NCBI GenBank assembly: GCA_002792165.1 | Contig: PFNV01000036.1 | Location: 1 to 11,058, forward strand | Origin: Candidatus Tagabacteria bacterium CG_4_10_14_0_2_um_filter_40_13 | GTDB taxonomy: Bacteria; Patescibacteriota; Minisyncoccia; GCA-002779875 | DNA: 11,058 nucleotides | Direction of reading: 5' to 3' | Part shown: in pieces, positions 1-5,736 of the stretch | Layout of the letters: each line of letters opens with the position of its first letter | Numbering within the stretch: the stretch's first letter is position 1 | Made by a program: the position numbers and the translations under genes | The notes under the pieces: generated by a model | What the model saw: only the letters and a program-made list of their open reading frames with translations | What the model was told of the DNA's origin: nothing | Database searches by the model: none

Positions 1-640
1 TGAGGCTGGCGAAAGCTCTTTCTTGTCCTTTGCCCATAACCGCTTCTCCTTCCCACCAACCAGAGCAAACATCAACAAAAGCCATGCTGTTTACGTATTC
101 TCCGGCGGCAGAAACGCCGCAGTGCTCCACAAGGTCAACTTGAGTATGGCCAACGGCCGCTCGGTCGAAATCAGCGCTTACCTTTATCGGTATCTGATGG
201 CTCAACAGAGGATTTTTCTTTTTGTATTTTCTGTCCAGCAGCAAAACTTCTTTTTCATGTTTCAGTTTTCTGTCTATGGTTGCCGAACCCATCTTTTTTA
301 GTTTTTCGGCAACTTCATCGGAACATTTAAGTTCTCCGAAGTTTCTTAATCTGTCTGTTTCCGGTTCCAGTAAAGGCTTCAATCTCTGGCCGCAAGGACA
401 ATCAAATATCTTCCAAATTTGAACCAAGGCGGCTTTAACATATCCGTCGTAGTATTCTTTTTTCGGTTTTCTCGTTTCTTTCAACTTCACTTTGTATCTA
501 AATTTCTTGATAACATATTTTCTCTCTTGCCCCGTGTTCCGGCAGTACTCGTCCAGTATTCCGCCCTTTTCCTCTTTGCCCGCTTTTAAGTATCTTTCCC
601 TTAATGTTTCCATATATTGTTTCCTTGCTTCTATGTTCAT
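1..640 (-). CDS. Integrase catalytic domain-containing transposase, N-terminal part (runs off left edge)
   Basis: An open frame of 213 codons runs from an ATG at 638-640 to the window edge without a stop. Residues 27-50 (CRNTGQERKYVIKKF region) look like the helix-turn-helix of integrase-type transposases. Residues 70-130 carry the linker pattern of this family: VQIWKIFDCPCGQRLKPLL, then KKMGSATIDRKL. The catalytic rve domain starts near residue 165: HTQVDLVEHCG contains the first expected catalytic Asp (D169), and MAFVDVCSGWWEG holds a later conserved Asp (D190). The second and third DDE positions cannot be fully judged because the C-terminus is missing. No Shine-Dalgarno precedes the ATG. 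It should catalyse transposition of the surrounding element; the exact IS family (an integrase-like group rather than classical IS3) is not assigned. Confidence 0.85.
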   Translation of the reverse strand, partial: MNIEARKQYMETLRERYLKAGKEEKGGILDEYCRNTGQERKYVIKKFRYKVKLKETRKPKKEYYDGYVKAALVQIWKIFDCPCGQRLKPLLEPETDRLRNFGELKCSDEVAEKLKKMGSATIDRKLKHEKEVLLLDRKYKKKNPLLSHQIPIKVSADFDRAAVGHTQVDLVEHCGVSAAGEYVNSMAFVDVCSGWWEGEAVMGKGQERAFASL

Positions 641-692
641 AGTGATAATTTATTCGATTATTAGGCCTATAATGCCCATAAATTACCACATA

Positions 693-755
693 TTTCGGTG
701 TCTTTTTATATGATTTAATCGTTATCCTTTCGGTGTCATTTTAGATGATTTAATA
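693..755. repeat. Two 28-base direct repeats in the IS end
   Basis: Units 693-720 and 728-755 both start TTTCGGTGTC and continue with an AT-rich part containing ATGATTTAAT. They match at 25 of 28 positions and lie 35 bases apart, about three and a half helical turns. They sit between the transposase start and the inferred outer end of the element, so they are probably transposase-binding sites. Function is inferred from position. Confidence 0.7.
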
Positions 756-762
756 CGAGCTA

Positions 763-791
763 TTGACAAATTTATAATAATCTGATAAAAT
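763..791 (+). promoter_or_regulatory. Strong sigma70-type promoter in front of the structured RNA
   Basis: A perfect -35 box TTGACA (763-768) is followed by a 17-base spacer and the -10 box TAAAAT (786-791), five of six to consensus. A second, perfect TATAAT lies at 773-778 but has only TTAATA at -35 distance. Transcription would start near 797-799, about 17 bases before the first arm of the long inverted repeat. No protein gene lies downstream on this strand, so the likely product is a non-coding RNA. Confidence 0.65.
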
Positions 792-797
792 ACTGCA

Positions 798-1000
798 AAA
801 TTAATGTATTCAACAATCTTTTCAGAAATCTCTAGGCAATGAAGTTTTATTTACTTTATCGGAATTTCTTTTAGAGGACGTTTCGGTTCCCCGCCTTTGG
901 CGGGGTCGCGGAAACTATCCTCGAGGTAATTCTAATCTTTAGGTACCCATACTTAAAGAAATTGCCTAGAGATTTCTGAAAAGATTTTATTCTCTTTTTT
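798..1000 (+). ncRNA. Structured non-coding RNA resembling 6S RNA
   Basis: The stretch folds into one long nested structure. A perfect 26-bp closing stem pairs 815-840 with 961-986. Inside is a large asymmetric bubble: an unpaired-looking 5' side (841-873) and a 3' side (923-960) holding a 9-bp hairpin (937-945 with 950-958, loop CCCA, one G-T pair). The apical arm pairs 874-878 with 918-922, 880-884 with 911-915, and ends in CCCCGCC/GGCGGGG (889-895, 899-905) with a TTT loop. The closing stem is followed by a T-rich tail (984-1000), like an intrinsic terminator. Closing stem, central bubble with a 3'-side hairpin, bulged apical arm and a length near 200 are the hallmarks of 6S RNA (ssrS), which binds RNA polymerase by mimicking an open promoter. 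The identity is inferred from shape only. The alternative is a MITE-like element, but no target duplication is visible around the 26-bp arms. It is convergent with the ATPase gene ending at 1000. Confidence 0.5.
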
Positions 1001-2709
1001 TATTCGGCGGCTGCTAATTCCGCGAGGCTGAAAGAAGCCTCCAGCTCTATTATCCTGGTCACTTCTTCAAAAGAAGTTTCTCCTTCTATTATTTTCAAAA
1101 TTCCATCTTGTTTCATATTAAGGATTCCTTGCTTGCTCGCGGCTTTTTTAATTTCCGCTTCGGATGGATGTTTTAATATCAACTGCTCCAATTCATCGTC
1201 GATTAGAATGGCCTCAAAAATACCCATGCGACCTTTATAGCCGGTGCCGTGGCATTTCTGGCAACCTACGGCTCGCCAAACACTTATATTTGTTAATGAG
1301 GGCTTTTTGACGTTTTTAGGCAGAGAATTGATTATATTTCTAATGACGCGGAGTTCGTCTTCTTTCGGTCCGTCTTTTTTTCTGCATTCTTTGCATAATT
1401 TTCTTACAAGACGCTGAGCCATTGAAACATTTATGGCGGGAGCCAAAATATTCGGTTCTACGCCCAGATCTATCAAGCGCGGTATTGTTCCGGCTGCGTC
1501 GTTGGTGTGAAGCGTTGAAAAAACCAAGTGGCCGGTCAAAGCCGCGTTAATTGCCGTTTTTGCGGTATCTAAATCTCTAATCTCGCCGACCATGATGATG
1601 TCGGGGTCTTGGCGCAGGATAGAGCGCAGGCCGCTTGCGAAATCGTATCCCGCTTTTGGATTTGTTTGAGTTTGGGTGATTCCCTGAATATGATATTCGA
1701 TAGGTTCCTCCAGGGTTATAATTTTAACGCTGGGCGTGTAAATTTTTTTCAAAAATGCGTATAAAGTGGTGGTTTTACCGGAGCCGGTAGGTCCCGTGGT
1801 CAAAATCATCCCGTTCGGCTTTTTTATCTCTTTAAAGAGGAATTTGGCAAGCATGGGCGGTATTCCTAAGTCTTCGAAAGTAACGGCAATTGTTTTAGGG
1901 TTTAATATCCTTAAGACTAAAGATTCGCCGTAAGGTCCGGGCAGGGCAGATGTTCTAATTTCTATTTCGATGCCTTTTAAGTGAATACTGAAACGGCCGT
2001 CTTGAGGTCTGTCGTGGACATTAAGTTTCAATTCTGAAACAAGTTTTATGCGCGAAAGGAGAAGTTGAAAGTAACGTTGTTCAAAATAAAGAATATCTTG
2101 AAGAACGCCGTCGAGCCTGAATCTTAAGCGGACTTGTTTTTCTTGAGGTTCGATATGGATGTCGGAAGCGTCCATTTGTATCGCTGCCGCGAGAATAAGT
2201 TCGAGGATTTCGGATATTCTGCGGTTTTCTTTTGCGGAAGCCATGAATGTAAAATGTTTTTTCAAATCATCGGGCGTTTGCACTTCTTCGGCAAATGTTT
2301 CTAACTTTTCGGGGGAAATATCTATAATACCCTTCGATATTTCGATGAAGGCGGGAATGTCTTTGTATTTTTTTCGGGCTTTTTCCAGAGAAAGATTGGA
2401 AACCAGATAAAGTTTGGCTTGATAGCCTTTATTTTGCAGTTCTTGAATAATTTGCGCAGTTGCATCCGATTTCGGACTATTAACCGCTATTTGGAGATTT
2501 TTTCCTATTCCCTGAAAAACTATCGCTTTCGCCTGTTCACTGGTCTTTTCCGGGATAAGTTTTAAATAATCGAGGTCAATAGTCATTTTAGAAAGATTGA
2601 GATAAGGTAAACCGTATCTTTGAGCCAATATTTTTGCGAGGTCTTCTTCCTCGCGTTCACGCAATTCTTCGAGCCGCTTTTCCTGTTTTTCTTCGTCAAA
2701 TTGTACCAT
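1000..2709 (-). CDS. pilB: Type IV pilus assembly / type II secretion ATPase (PilB/GspE family)
   Basis: This 569-residue protein is a hexameric cytoplasmic ATPase that powers pilus extension or pseudopilus assembly. Residues 20-160 form an N-terminal MshEN/T2SSE-N-like region, and 165-265 the N2 domain (QMDASDIHIEP, RFRLDG, DRPQDGRF). The core has Walker A GPTGSGKT at 306-313, the Asp box ITLEEPIEYH at 331-340, Walker B with LRQDPDIIMVGEIRD at 365-379 (catalytic Glu 376) and the His box TGHLVFSTLHTN at 392-403. Two CxxC pairs (C439/C442 and C483/C486) form the zinc-binding module typical of PilB/GspE and absent from PilT. Length is normal for the family. It lies 93 bases downstream of the DHH-like gene on the same strand but appears to have its own promoter. 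No pilin or PilC gene is visible here, so pilus and secretion roles cannot be separated. Confidence 0.93.
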   Translation of the reverse strand: MVQFDEEKQEKRLEELREREEEDLAKILAQRYGLPYLNLSKMTIDLDYLKLIPEKTSEQAKAIVFQGIGKNLQIAVNSPKSDATAQIIQELQNKGYQAKLYLVSNLSLEKARKKYKDIPAFIEISKGIIDISPEKLETFAEEVQTPDDLKKHFTFMASAKENRRISEILELILAAAIQMDASDIHIEPQEKQVRLRFRLDGVLQDILYFEQRYFQLLLSRIKLVSELKLNVHDRPQDGRFSIHLKGIEIEIRTSALPGPYGESLVLRILNPKTIAVTFEDLGIPPMLAKFLFKEIKKPNGMILTTGPTGSGKTTTLYAFLKKIYTPSVKIITLEEPIEYHIQGITQTQTNPKAGYDFASGLRSILRQDPDIIMVGEIRDLDTAKTAINAALTGHLVFSTLHTNDAAGTIPRLIDLGVEPNILAPAINVSMAQRLVRKLCKECRKKDGPKEDELRVIRNIINSLPKNVKKPSLTNISVWRAVGCQKCHGTGYKGRMGIFEAILIDDELEQLILKHPSEAEIKKAASKQGILNMKQDGILKIIEGETSFEEVTRIIELEASFSLAELAAAE

Positions 2710-2718
2710 CGTATCTTA

Positions 2719-2747
2719 ATTCTATCCTAATGCGCGCGTTCCAGCAA
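2719..2747 (-). promoter_or_regulatory. Probable promoter of the PilB-like gene, near-leaderless
   Basis: On the minus strand, TTGCTG (2747-2742) and TAGAAT (2724-2719) are separated by 17 bases. Only 9 bases lie between the -10 box and the ATG at 2709, so the transcript would begin within a few bases of the start codon. No Shine-Dalgarno is present, which fits. A 6-bp hairpin (2743-2748 with 2755-2760) overlaps the -35 region and is of unknown relevance. Confidence 0.4.
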
Positions 2748-2802
2748 TGTTTATATTGCTTTGAATAAATAAAATGTTCGCCGAGGCGGAGTCCTTATTT
2801 TT

Positions 2803-3891
2803 CTAAATCTTTAAAGAGACCATTTCTTTAAGAGCTTTTCGAAAATGCAGCTCTGCTTCTGAAAAGTTATTAAATGGTCCCGTAACGAAGAATTTGCTTT
2901 GTAAGCTTATGCCCAGTTGTTGAGCAAGAGGAATGAGATTTTTTTCTTCGTCAGCGACAGTCATAGCGTAAATGTCTTTGTCAGATTGCCAGAAAAGCAG
3001 AGAGAGATTGCGGAAAGGAATAAGTTCGCGCAGATTACGGACGATATTATAAAAAAAAGACGGCGATATCTTGAGATTGTCCGTTTTTTTAAGATCTTCT
3101 TGGGTAAGAAACGTCCATGACGCGTCCAAATTACCGTCGATGTGGGTTCGCGCCAGAGCTCTTCCTAAGAGGCGGGCGAAAGAAATGGTTTTTTCTTCAT
3201 TGAGGATGTTTTTAACAAGTTCTTTATCTGCGCCGGCGGCCAGAAGTTCGCTTCCGAAATGAAGCACTTCCTGGCTTACGGGGCGGACGAAGTTATTGGT
3301 TTCCGTGATTAAAGCGGCGAAGAGCAGAGTGGCAATTTTGGAAGATAGGATAAAATCGGGAAAGACCGTTTTAATAATTTGAAAAATTTTTTCGGCAAGT
3401 GTTTTTTCGCCCGAAGTTATGAAAATTATTTTTTCTTTCGGCGGCAAGATAATTTTTGTTTCCGCTTGTTGAAGTATTTCGGCGTCATGAGGGTCAAAAA
3501 AACAAAAAACTGCGTTTATTTTTGCCGGAACTGGTTCGACAATAATCGCGTTTTTGTCTAATTCGCCGTTTTCAGAGGTTATTACGAGGGAAAGAAAATT
3601 ATCATCTTCTTCGTAGCTGAGCTCTTTAACTTTGTATTGATTTTTTGGTATGCGGATGGAAGTTTGTTGAGGGGAAGAAGCGGATTCTTCTTTAAAGAGT
3701 ACGGAAGCCCATTTTTTTTGAAATTCCGGTATTTCAGGTGAAGAAAAAACGCTTAGTTTTTTTTCGAGAAGAGCGCTTTTGAGCGCTTCTTTCGCGAGAA
3801 ACTTGTAATCTTCGCCTGTTAATTTGGAAAGCAGGGCGAAGGTTTTAGATTCCTTGAAAATAATCTGGATTTTTTCTAGCGCCTCGTTCAT
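2803..3891 (-). CDS. Degenerate DHH-family (NrnA/RecJ-like) protein
   Basis: This 362-residue protein resembles the DHH/DHHA1 phosphoesterases (oligoribonuclease NrnA, RecJ) only in its later part. Residues 189-240 (LLFAALITETNNF, then SELLAAGADKELVKNIL) match the helical region after the catalytic core, and 241-270 (LLGRALARTHIDGNLDASWTFLTQEDLKK) the linker into DHHA1. The C-terminus (295-355) looks like the substrate-binding DHHA1 domain. The metal-binding motifs of the N-terminal half are not recognisable: there is no DxD and no DHH, and the usual TDTGxF is TETNNF (195-200 region); only FFDPHDAEIL (131-140) recalls the DHH strand. Residues 65-125 look like a variable insert. Hydrolase activity is therefore doubtful; a structural or nucleic-acid-binding role is possible. 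It is on the same strand as, and just upstream of, the PilB-like gene. Family assignment is moderate. Confidence 0.6.
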   Translation of the reverse strand: MNEALEKIQIIFKESKTFALLSKLTGEDYKFLAKEALKSALLEKKLSVFSSPEIPEFQKKWASVLFKEESASSPQQTSIRIPKNQYKVKELSYEEDDNFLSLVITSENGELDKNAIIVEPVPAKINAVFCFFDPHDAEILQQAETKIILPPKEKIIFITSGEKTLAEKIFQIIKTVFPDFILSSKIATLLFAALITETNNFVRPVSQEVLHFGSELLAAGADKELVKNILNEEKTISFARLLGRALARTHIDGNLDASWTFLTQEDLKKTDNLKISPSFFYNIVRNLRELIPFRNLSLLFWQSDKDIYAMTVADEEKNLIPLAQQLGISLQSKFFVTGPFNNFSEAELHFRKALKEMVSLKI

Positions 3892-3901
3892 ACTGTCTTT
3901 A

Positions 3902-3930
3902 TCTCTAGCATTTTAGCAAGATTTTATCAA
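3902..3930 (-). promoter_or_regulatory. Possible promoter of the DHH-like gene
   Basis: On the minus strand, TTGATA (3930-3925) and TAGAGA (3907-3902) lie 17 bases apart, and the -10 box ends 10 bases before the ATG at 3891. The -35 is good and the -10 weak. The spacing to the ATG repeats that seen at the PilB-like, rpsT and ruvA genes. Palindrome A (3961-3996) lies 30 bases upstream. Confidence 0.33.
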
Positions 3931-3960
3931 GCCTACCCGTAAAAAAATTCCAACCATAAG

Positions 3961-3996
3961 CTATCCACATCTTGACGATCGTTTGATTTTGGATAG
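3961..3996. promoter_or_regulatory. Palindromic site A (candidate operator) between the DHH-like and PaaX-like genes
   Basis: The site is CTATCC, 8 bases, the self-complementary ACGATCGT (3975-3982), 8 bases, GGATAG: a three-block palindrome symmetric about 3978/3979. The same arrangement, with equal spacings, recurs at 4739-4774. It lies 105 bases before the PaaX-like ATG and 69 bases before the divergent DHH-like ATG. A binding site for a dimeric or tetrameric regulator, perhaps the adjacent PaaX-like protein, is inferred. CTATCCACA at its left end also resembles a DnaA box with one mismatch. Confidence 0.5.
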
Positions 3997-4101
3997 AATG
4001 AATTTAATGAATCTTAATAAATCTTATCGATTAAAATTTTATGGAGGCGGTATTTTATAACGGCAGTATTTTACGAAATAGTTTTATAAATACAAAAAGA
4101 T

Positions 4102-4662
4102 ATGAAAAAGAAAAAATTCACAAGTCCGATTAAGAAAAAACTTCTTCTTATTTTGCAGGCCGGGCTTGCGATGAGCCTAACTCCCTCTCCAAGAACGCAC
4201 GGCTACATCCTAAAAGAACTGGGTAAAGAATGGCAAAAAGTAAACCGCGATTATTTAAAAAGAATTATCCAAGAATTCCGCTACGAGAAATTAATAGATT
4301 GGCAGGAAAAATCCGACGGCGCGATCCGGCTCACCTTAACAAAATTAGGCAAGCAATACGCGCTGGAATATAAAATTGATGAAATGGAAATTAAAAATCC
4401 GACTGTTTGGGACGGAAAATGGCGAATGGTGATTTTTGATATTCCCGAAAGAAAACGAAAAGCGCGGAACGCGTTACGCAACAAATTGAAAGAATTAGGA
4501 TTTCGTGAACTGCAGAAAAGCGTCTTTGTTCACCCTTATCCTTGCCAAAATGAAATTGAATTTATCGTAGAATTTTTCAATATCAGACCGTATGTTCGCT
4601 ATGGAGAAATTATGAATCTCACTAATGAAGAAGATTTGAAATTACACTTTAATTTGACCTAG
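4102..4662 (+). CDS. PaaX-like regulator: winged helix fused to a Cas2-like domain
   Basis: This 186-residue protein has a basic N-terminus and a winged-helix region at about residues 10-90 (KKKLLLILQAG through the RLTLTKLGKQYALEYK wing). A Cas2-like ferredoxin fold follows at about 105-172: WRMVIFDIPERKRKARNALR, then KLKELGFRELQKSVFVHPYPC. D113 in IFDIP sits where Cas2 nucleases carry their conserved Asp. The arrangement matches PaaX-family repressors, whose C-terminal part is Cas2-like; such proteins are often misannotated as Cas2. No cas1, other cas gene or CRISPR repeats occur here, so an adaptation role is unlikely. The start is the first ATG of the frame; TATAAA at 4085-4090 is a possible -10 box and no Shine-Dalgarno is visible. 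The gene stands alone between two matching palindromes, which suggests DNA binding and perhaps autoregulation. Ligand and targets are unknown. Confidence 0.75.
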   Translation: MKKKKFTSPIKKKLLLILQAGLAMSLTPSPRTHGYILKELGKEWQKVNRDYLKRIIQEFRYEKLIDWQEKSDGAIRLTLTKLGKQYALEYKIDEMEIKNPTVWDGKWRMVIFDIPERKRKARNALRNKLKELGFRELQKSVFVHPYPCQNEIEFIVEFFNIRPYVRYGEIMNLTNEEDLKLHFNLT

Positions 4663-4738
4663 ATCAATTCATAAATCAACCTGTCAAATAAAATAGTTTA
4701 CTGCGCTATTATGCTATTTATATTATCCAAAAATCATG

Positions 4739-4774
4739 CTATCCAAAACTAGACGATCGTTTAGAAATGGATAT
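4739..4774. promoter_or_regulatory. Palindromic site B (candidate operator) downstream of the PaaX-like gene
   Basis: CTATCC (4739-4744), 8 bases, ACGATCGT (4753-4760), 8 bases, GGATAT (4769-4774): the same three-block design as site A with identical spacing. The inner spacers are also partly symmetric (CTAG before and TTAG after the core). A further TATCCAAAA at 4724-4732 repeats the left arm 16 bases upstream. The rest of the intergenic stretch 4663-4864 is AT-rich with no gene seen; a weak TTGCCG/CGGCAA hairpin lies at 4820-4842. Confidence 0.5.
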
Positions 4775-4864
4775 CTATTCATTACTTCATTATTTTTTGA
4801 TTAAAATCCTATCCCTTCCTTGCCGAAAAAATTAGCCGGCAAAACAGCGACATTCATTTTGAAT

Positions 4865-4896
4865 AAAATAAAAAAACAGTCAAATCTATTTGACTG
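4865..4896 (-). terminator. Intrinsic terminator of the HU-like gene
   Basis: CAGTCAAAT (4877-4885) and ATTTGACTG (4888-4896) form a hairpin (effective stem 8 bp with a four-base loop). On the minus strand it is followed directly by seven T and then more T-rich sequence. It lies 18 bases after the HU-like stop codon. The plus-strand side is also AT-rich, so it may stop PaaX-side transcription too. Confidence 0.75.
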
Positions 4897-4914
4897 ATTT
4901 AATTTAAAAATTTT

Positions 4915-5139
4915 TTAACTATTTAAAAATCTCAATAGCCATTTGCTTGATTTAAAACGCACTTCCCTGTTTTTCACAAAAAACACTCCGAAATCGGTAA
5001 TAACTACGCGGCGACCCATTTTCAATGATCTCGCTACAAAATTGTAAAATGCTCCAAGTATAGTTTCTACTTGCGCCGCAGAAATGCGAACATCATTTGC
5101 TATCACTTCCAACATTGTTGAATAATTACCTTTATTCAT
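4915..5139 (-). CDS. Short HU-family DNA-binding protein lacking the beta-arm
   Basis: The 74-residue product begins with the HU/IHF dimerisation helices: residues 8-40 (TMLEVIANDVRISAAQVETILGA...) correspond to the usual 'eiA.e.giskaqae..ldaf' pattern. It continues with GRRVVITDFGVF (42-53), the equivalent of the conserved GFGTF turn, with D replacing the first G. In ordinary HU (about 90 residues) a long beta-arm with the Arg/Asn-Pro tip follows. Here the chain passes after only a few residues (VKNREV) to the final helix region (RFKSSKWLLRFLNS). Dimer formation is plausible, but DNA bending by arm insertion should be lost. The start is set by a perfect Shine-Dalgarno, the only strong one noted in the window. 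It is a single gene with its own promoter and terminator. It could be a divergent nucleoid protein or a regulator; the family call rests on the N-terminal half. Confidence 0.72.
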   Translation of the reverse strand: MNKGNYSTMLEVIANDVRISAAQVETILGAFYNFVARSLKMGRRVVITDFGVFFVKNREVRFKSSKWLLRFLNS

Positions 5140-5146
5140 TATCGCG

Positions 5147-5153
5147 CCTCCTT
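5147..5153 (-). promoter_or_regulatory. Ribosome binding site of the HU-like gene
   Basis: On the minus strand AAGGAGG lies 7 bases before the ATG at 5139, an optimal Shine-Dalgarno. It fixes the start and is unusual here, since the other genes have no comparable site. Confidence 0.85.
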
Positions 5154-5189
5154 TTCAAAGAATTTACTTAATTTTTATCCTCTTCTTAA

Positions 5190-5218
5190 TTTCTAGCAAA
5201 TCGGCATTCGGAAGTCAA
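5190..5218 (-). promoter_or_regulatory. Probable promoter of the HU-like gene
   Basis: On the minus strand, TTGACT (5218-5213) and TAGAAA (5195-5190) are 17 bases apart. The start of transcription would fall near 5183, giving a leader of about 44 bases that includes the Shine-Dalgarno. Confidence 0.5.
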
Positions 5219-5254
5219 CCCCATGCACAGCCTTACTTTTGTTTATAGTTTTTA

Positions 5255-5263
5255 TGATATAAT
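5255..5263 (+). promoter_or_regulatory. Extended -10 promoter of tsaE, leaderless
   Basis: TGATATAAT is a perfect extended -10 element (TGn plus TATAAT at 5258-5263). Only 7 bases separate it from the ATG at 5271, so the mRNA should start at or next to the start codon. No clear -35 box is present, as is common for extended -10 promoters. This supports the start at 5271 over the in-frame ATG at 5223. Confidence 0.6.
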
Positions 5264-5270
5264 TGGCTTA

Positions 5271-5735
5271 ATGAATAAGCTTTTTATCACAAAAAACGCG
5301 GAAGAAACCCGGAAATTTGCGGAGGATTTCGCCAAAAAGATTTTGAAAATAAAATACAAAAAAGCGGTAATTATCGGTTTAATCGGAGAATTAGGGAGCG
5401 GAAAAACAGTCTTTGCCCAAGGATTTGCAAGGGGATTGGGAATAAAAGAAAATATAGTAAGCCCTACTTTTGTTTTAATGAGAATTTACGCGTTACGCGT
5501 TCTTCATTACGCGCGTTTTATTCACATCGATGCTTATCGTTTTAAAAAAGCAAAGGAATTATCCGATTTGGGTTTTAAGGATCTGGCTCGCGATTCTCGT
5601 AATATTATTTTGATAGAATGGGCAGATAAAGTCAGAAGAATTCTTCCGAAAAATCACATCGAAATAAAATTTGGACACATAAGCGATAATAAAAGGAAAA
5701 TAACAATCGGACGCTTGTCTGATTGCGATAAATAA
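5271..5735 (+). CDS. tsaE: tRNA threonylcarbamoyladenosine biosynthesis ATPase TsaE
   Basis: TsaE is the small cytoplasmic P-loop ATPase that works with TsaB and TsaD to make t6A at position 37 of ANN-decoding tRNAs. Counting from the ATG at 5271 (154 residues, normal for the family), Walker A is GELGSGKT (39-46), followed by SPTF (64-67), HIDAYR (85-90) and EWAD (116-119), all family hallmarks. An upstream in-frame ATG at 5223 would add 16 residues but lies before the promoter and is rejected. Between SPTF and HIDAYR the chain is about three residues longer than in E. coli. It reads MRIY where a glutamate before Tyr is usual, and the DNA there holds three copies of TTACGCG. The stop codon is one base before the exonuclease ATG, so the two genes are probably co-transcribed. 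Confidence 0.93.
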   Translation: MNKLFITKNAEETRKFAEDFAKKILKIKYKKAVIIGLIGELGSGKTVFAQGFARGLGIKENIVSPTFVLMRIYALRVLHYARFIHIDAYRFKKAKELSDLGFKDLARDSRNIILIEWADKVRRILPKNHIEIKFGHISDNKRKITIGRLSDCDK

Positions 5736-5736
5736 A

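Larger units (their letters stand above)
1..768 (-). mobile_element. Right end of an insertion sequence with an integrase-type transposase (left part outside the window)
   Basis: The stretch contains the 5' part of a DDE/integrase-fold transposase gene read leftward and, outside it, two near-identical 28-base direct repeats of the kind found as transposase-binding sites in IS ends. The outer boundary is inferred: going outward from the repeats, the first plausible terminus is the CA at 767-768. Read from the other strand the element would then begin TGTCAATAGC, matching the 5'-TG...CA-3' ends common in rve-superfamily elements. The other end and any target-site duplication lie outside the window, so family and boundary are not fixed. 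Confidence 0.65.

Noticed and set aside
498..689. Small minus-strand frame of 63 codons
   Set aside because: It overlaps the transposase gene in another frame, and its product shows no domain; a shadow of the transposase.
815..986. MITE with 26-bp terminal inverted repeats
   Set aside because: Kept only as an alternative: no flanking target duplication is visible, and the promoter, nested inner hairpins and T-rich tail fit a transcribed RNA better.
2775..2800. Terminator between the DHH-like and PilB-like genes (CGCC/GGCG)
   Set aside because: The complementary parts leave a loop of only two bases, so the usable stem is about 3 bp.
4102..4662. CRISPR adaptation gene cas2
   Set aside because: The N-terminal winged helix and absence of cas1 or any repeat array favour a PaaX-type regulator.
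3961..4774. Possible replication origin: CTATCCACA (3961-3969) and TTATCCAAA (4723-4731) resemble DnaA boxes in AT-rich DNA
   Set aside because: No perfect TTATCCACA box is present, no dnaA, dnaN or other origin neighbour is visible, and the TATCC arms are better explained as parts of the spaced palindromes.
5223..5270. Upstream in-frame start for tsaE at 5223
   Set aside because: The extended -10 box at 5255-5263 would lie inside the coding sequence, and family proteins begin near the later ATG.
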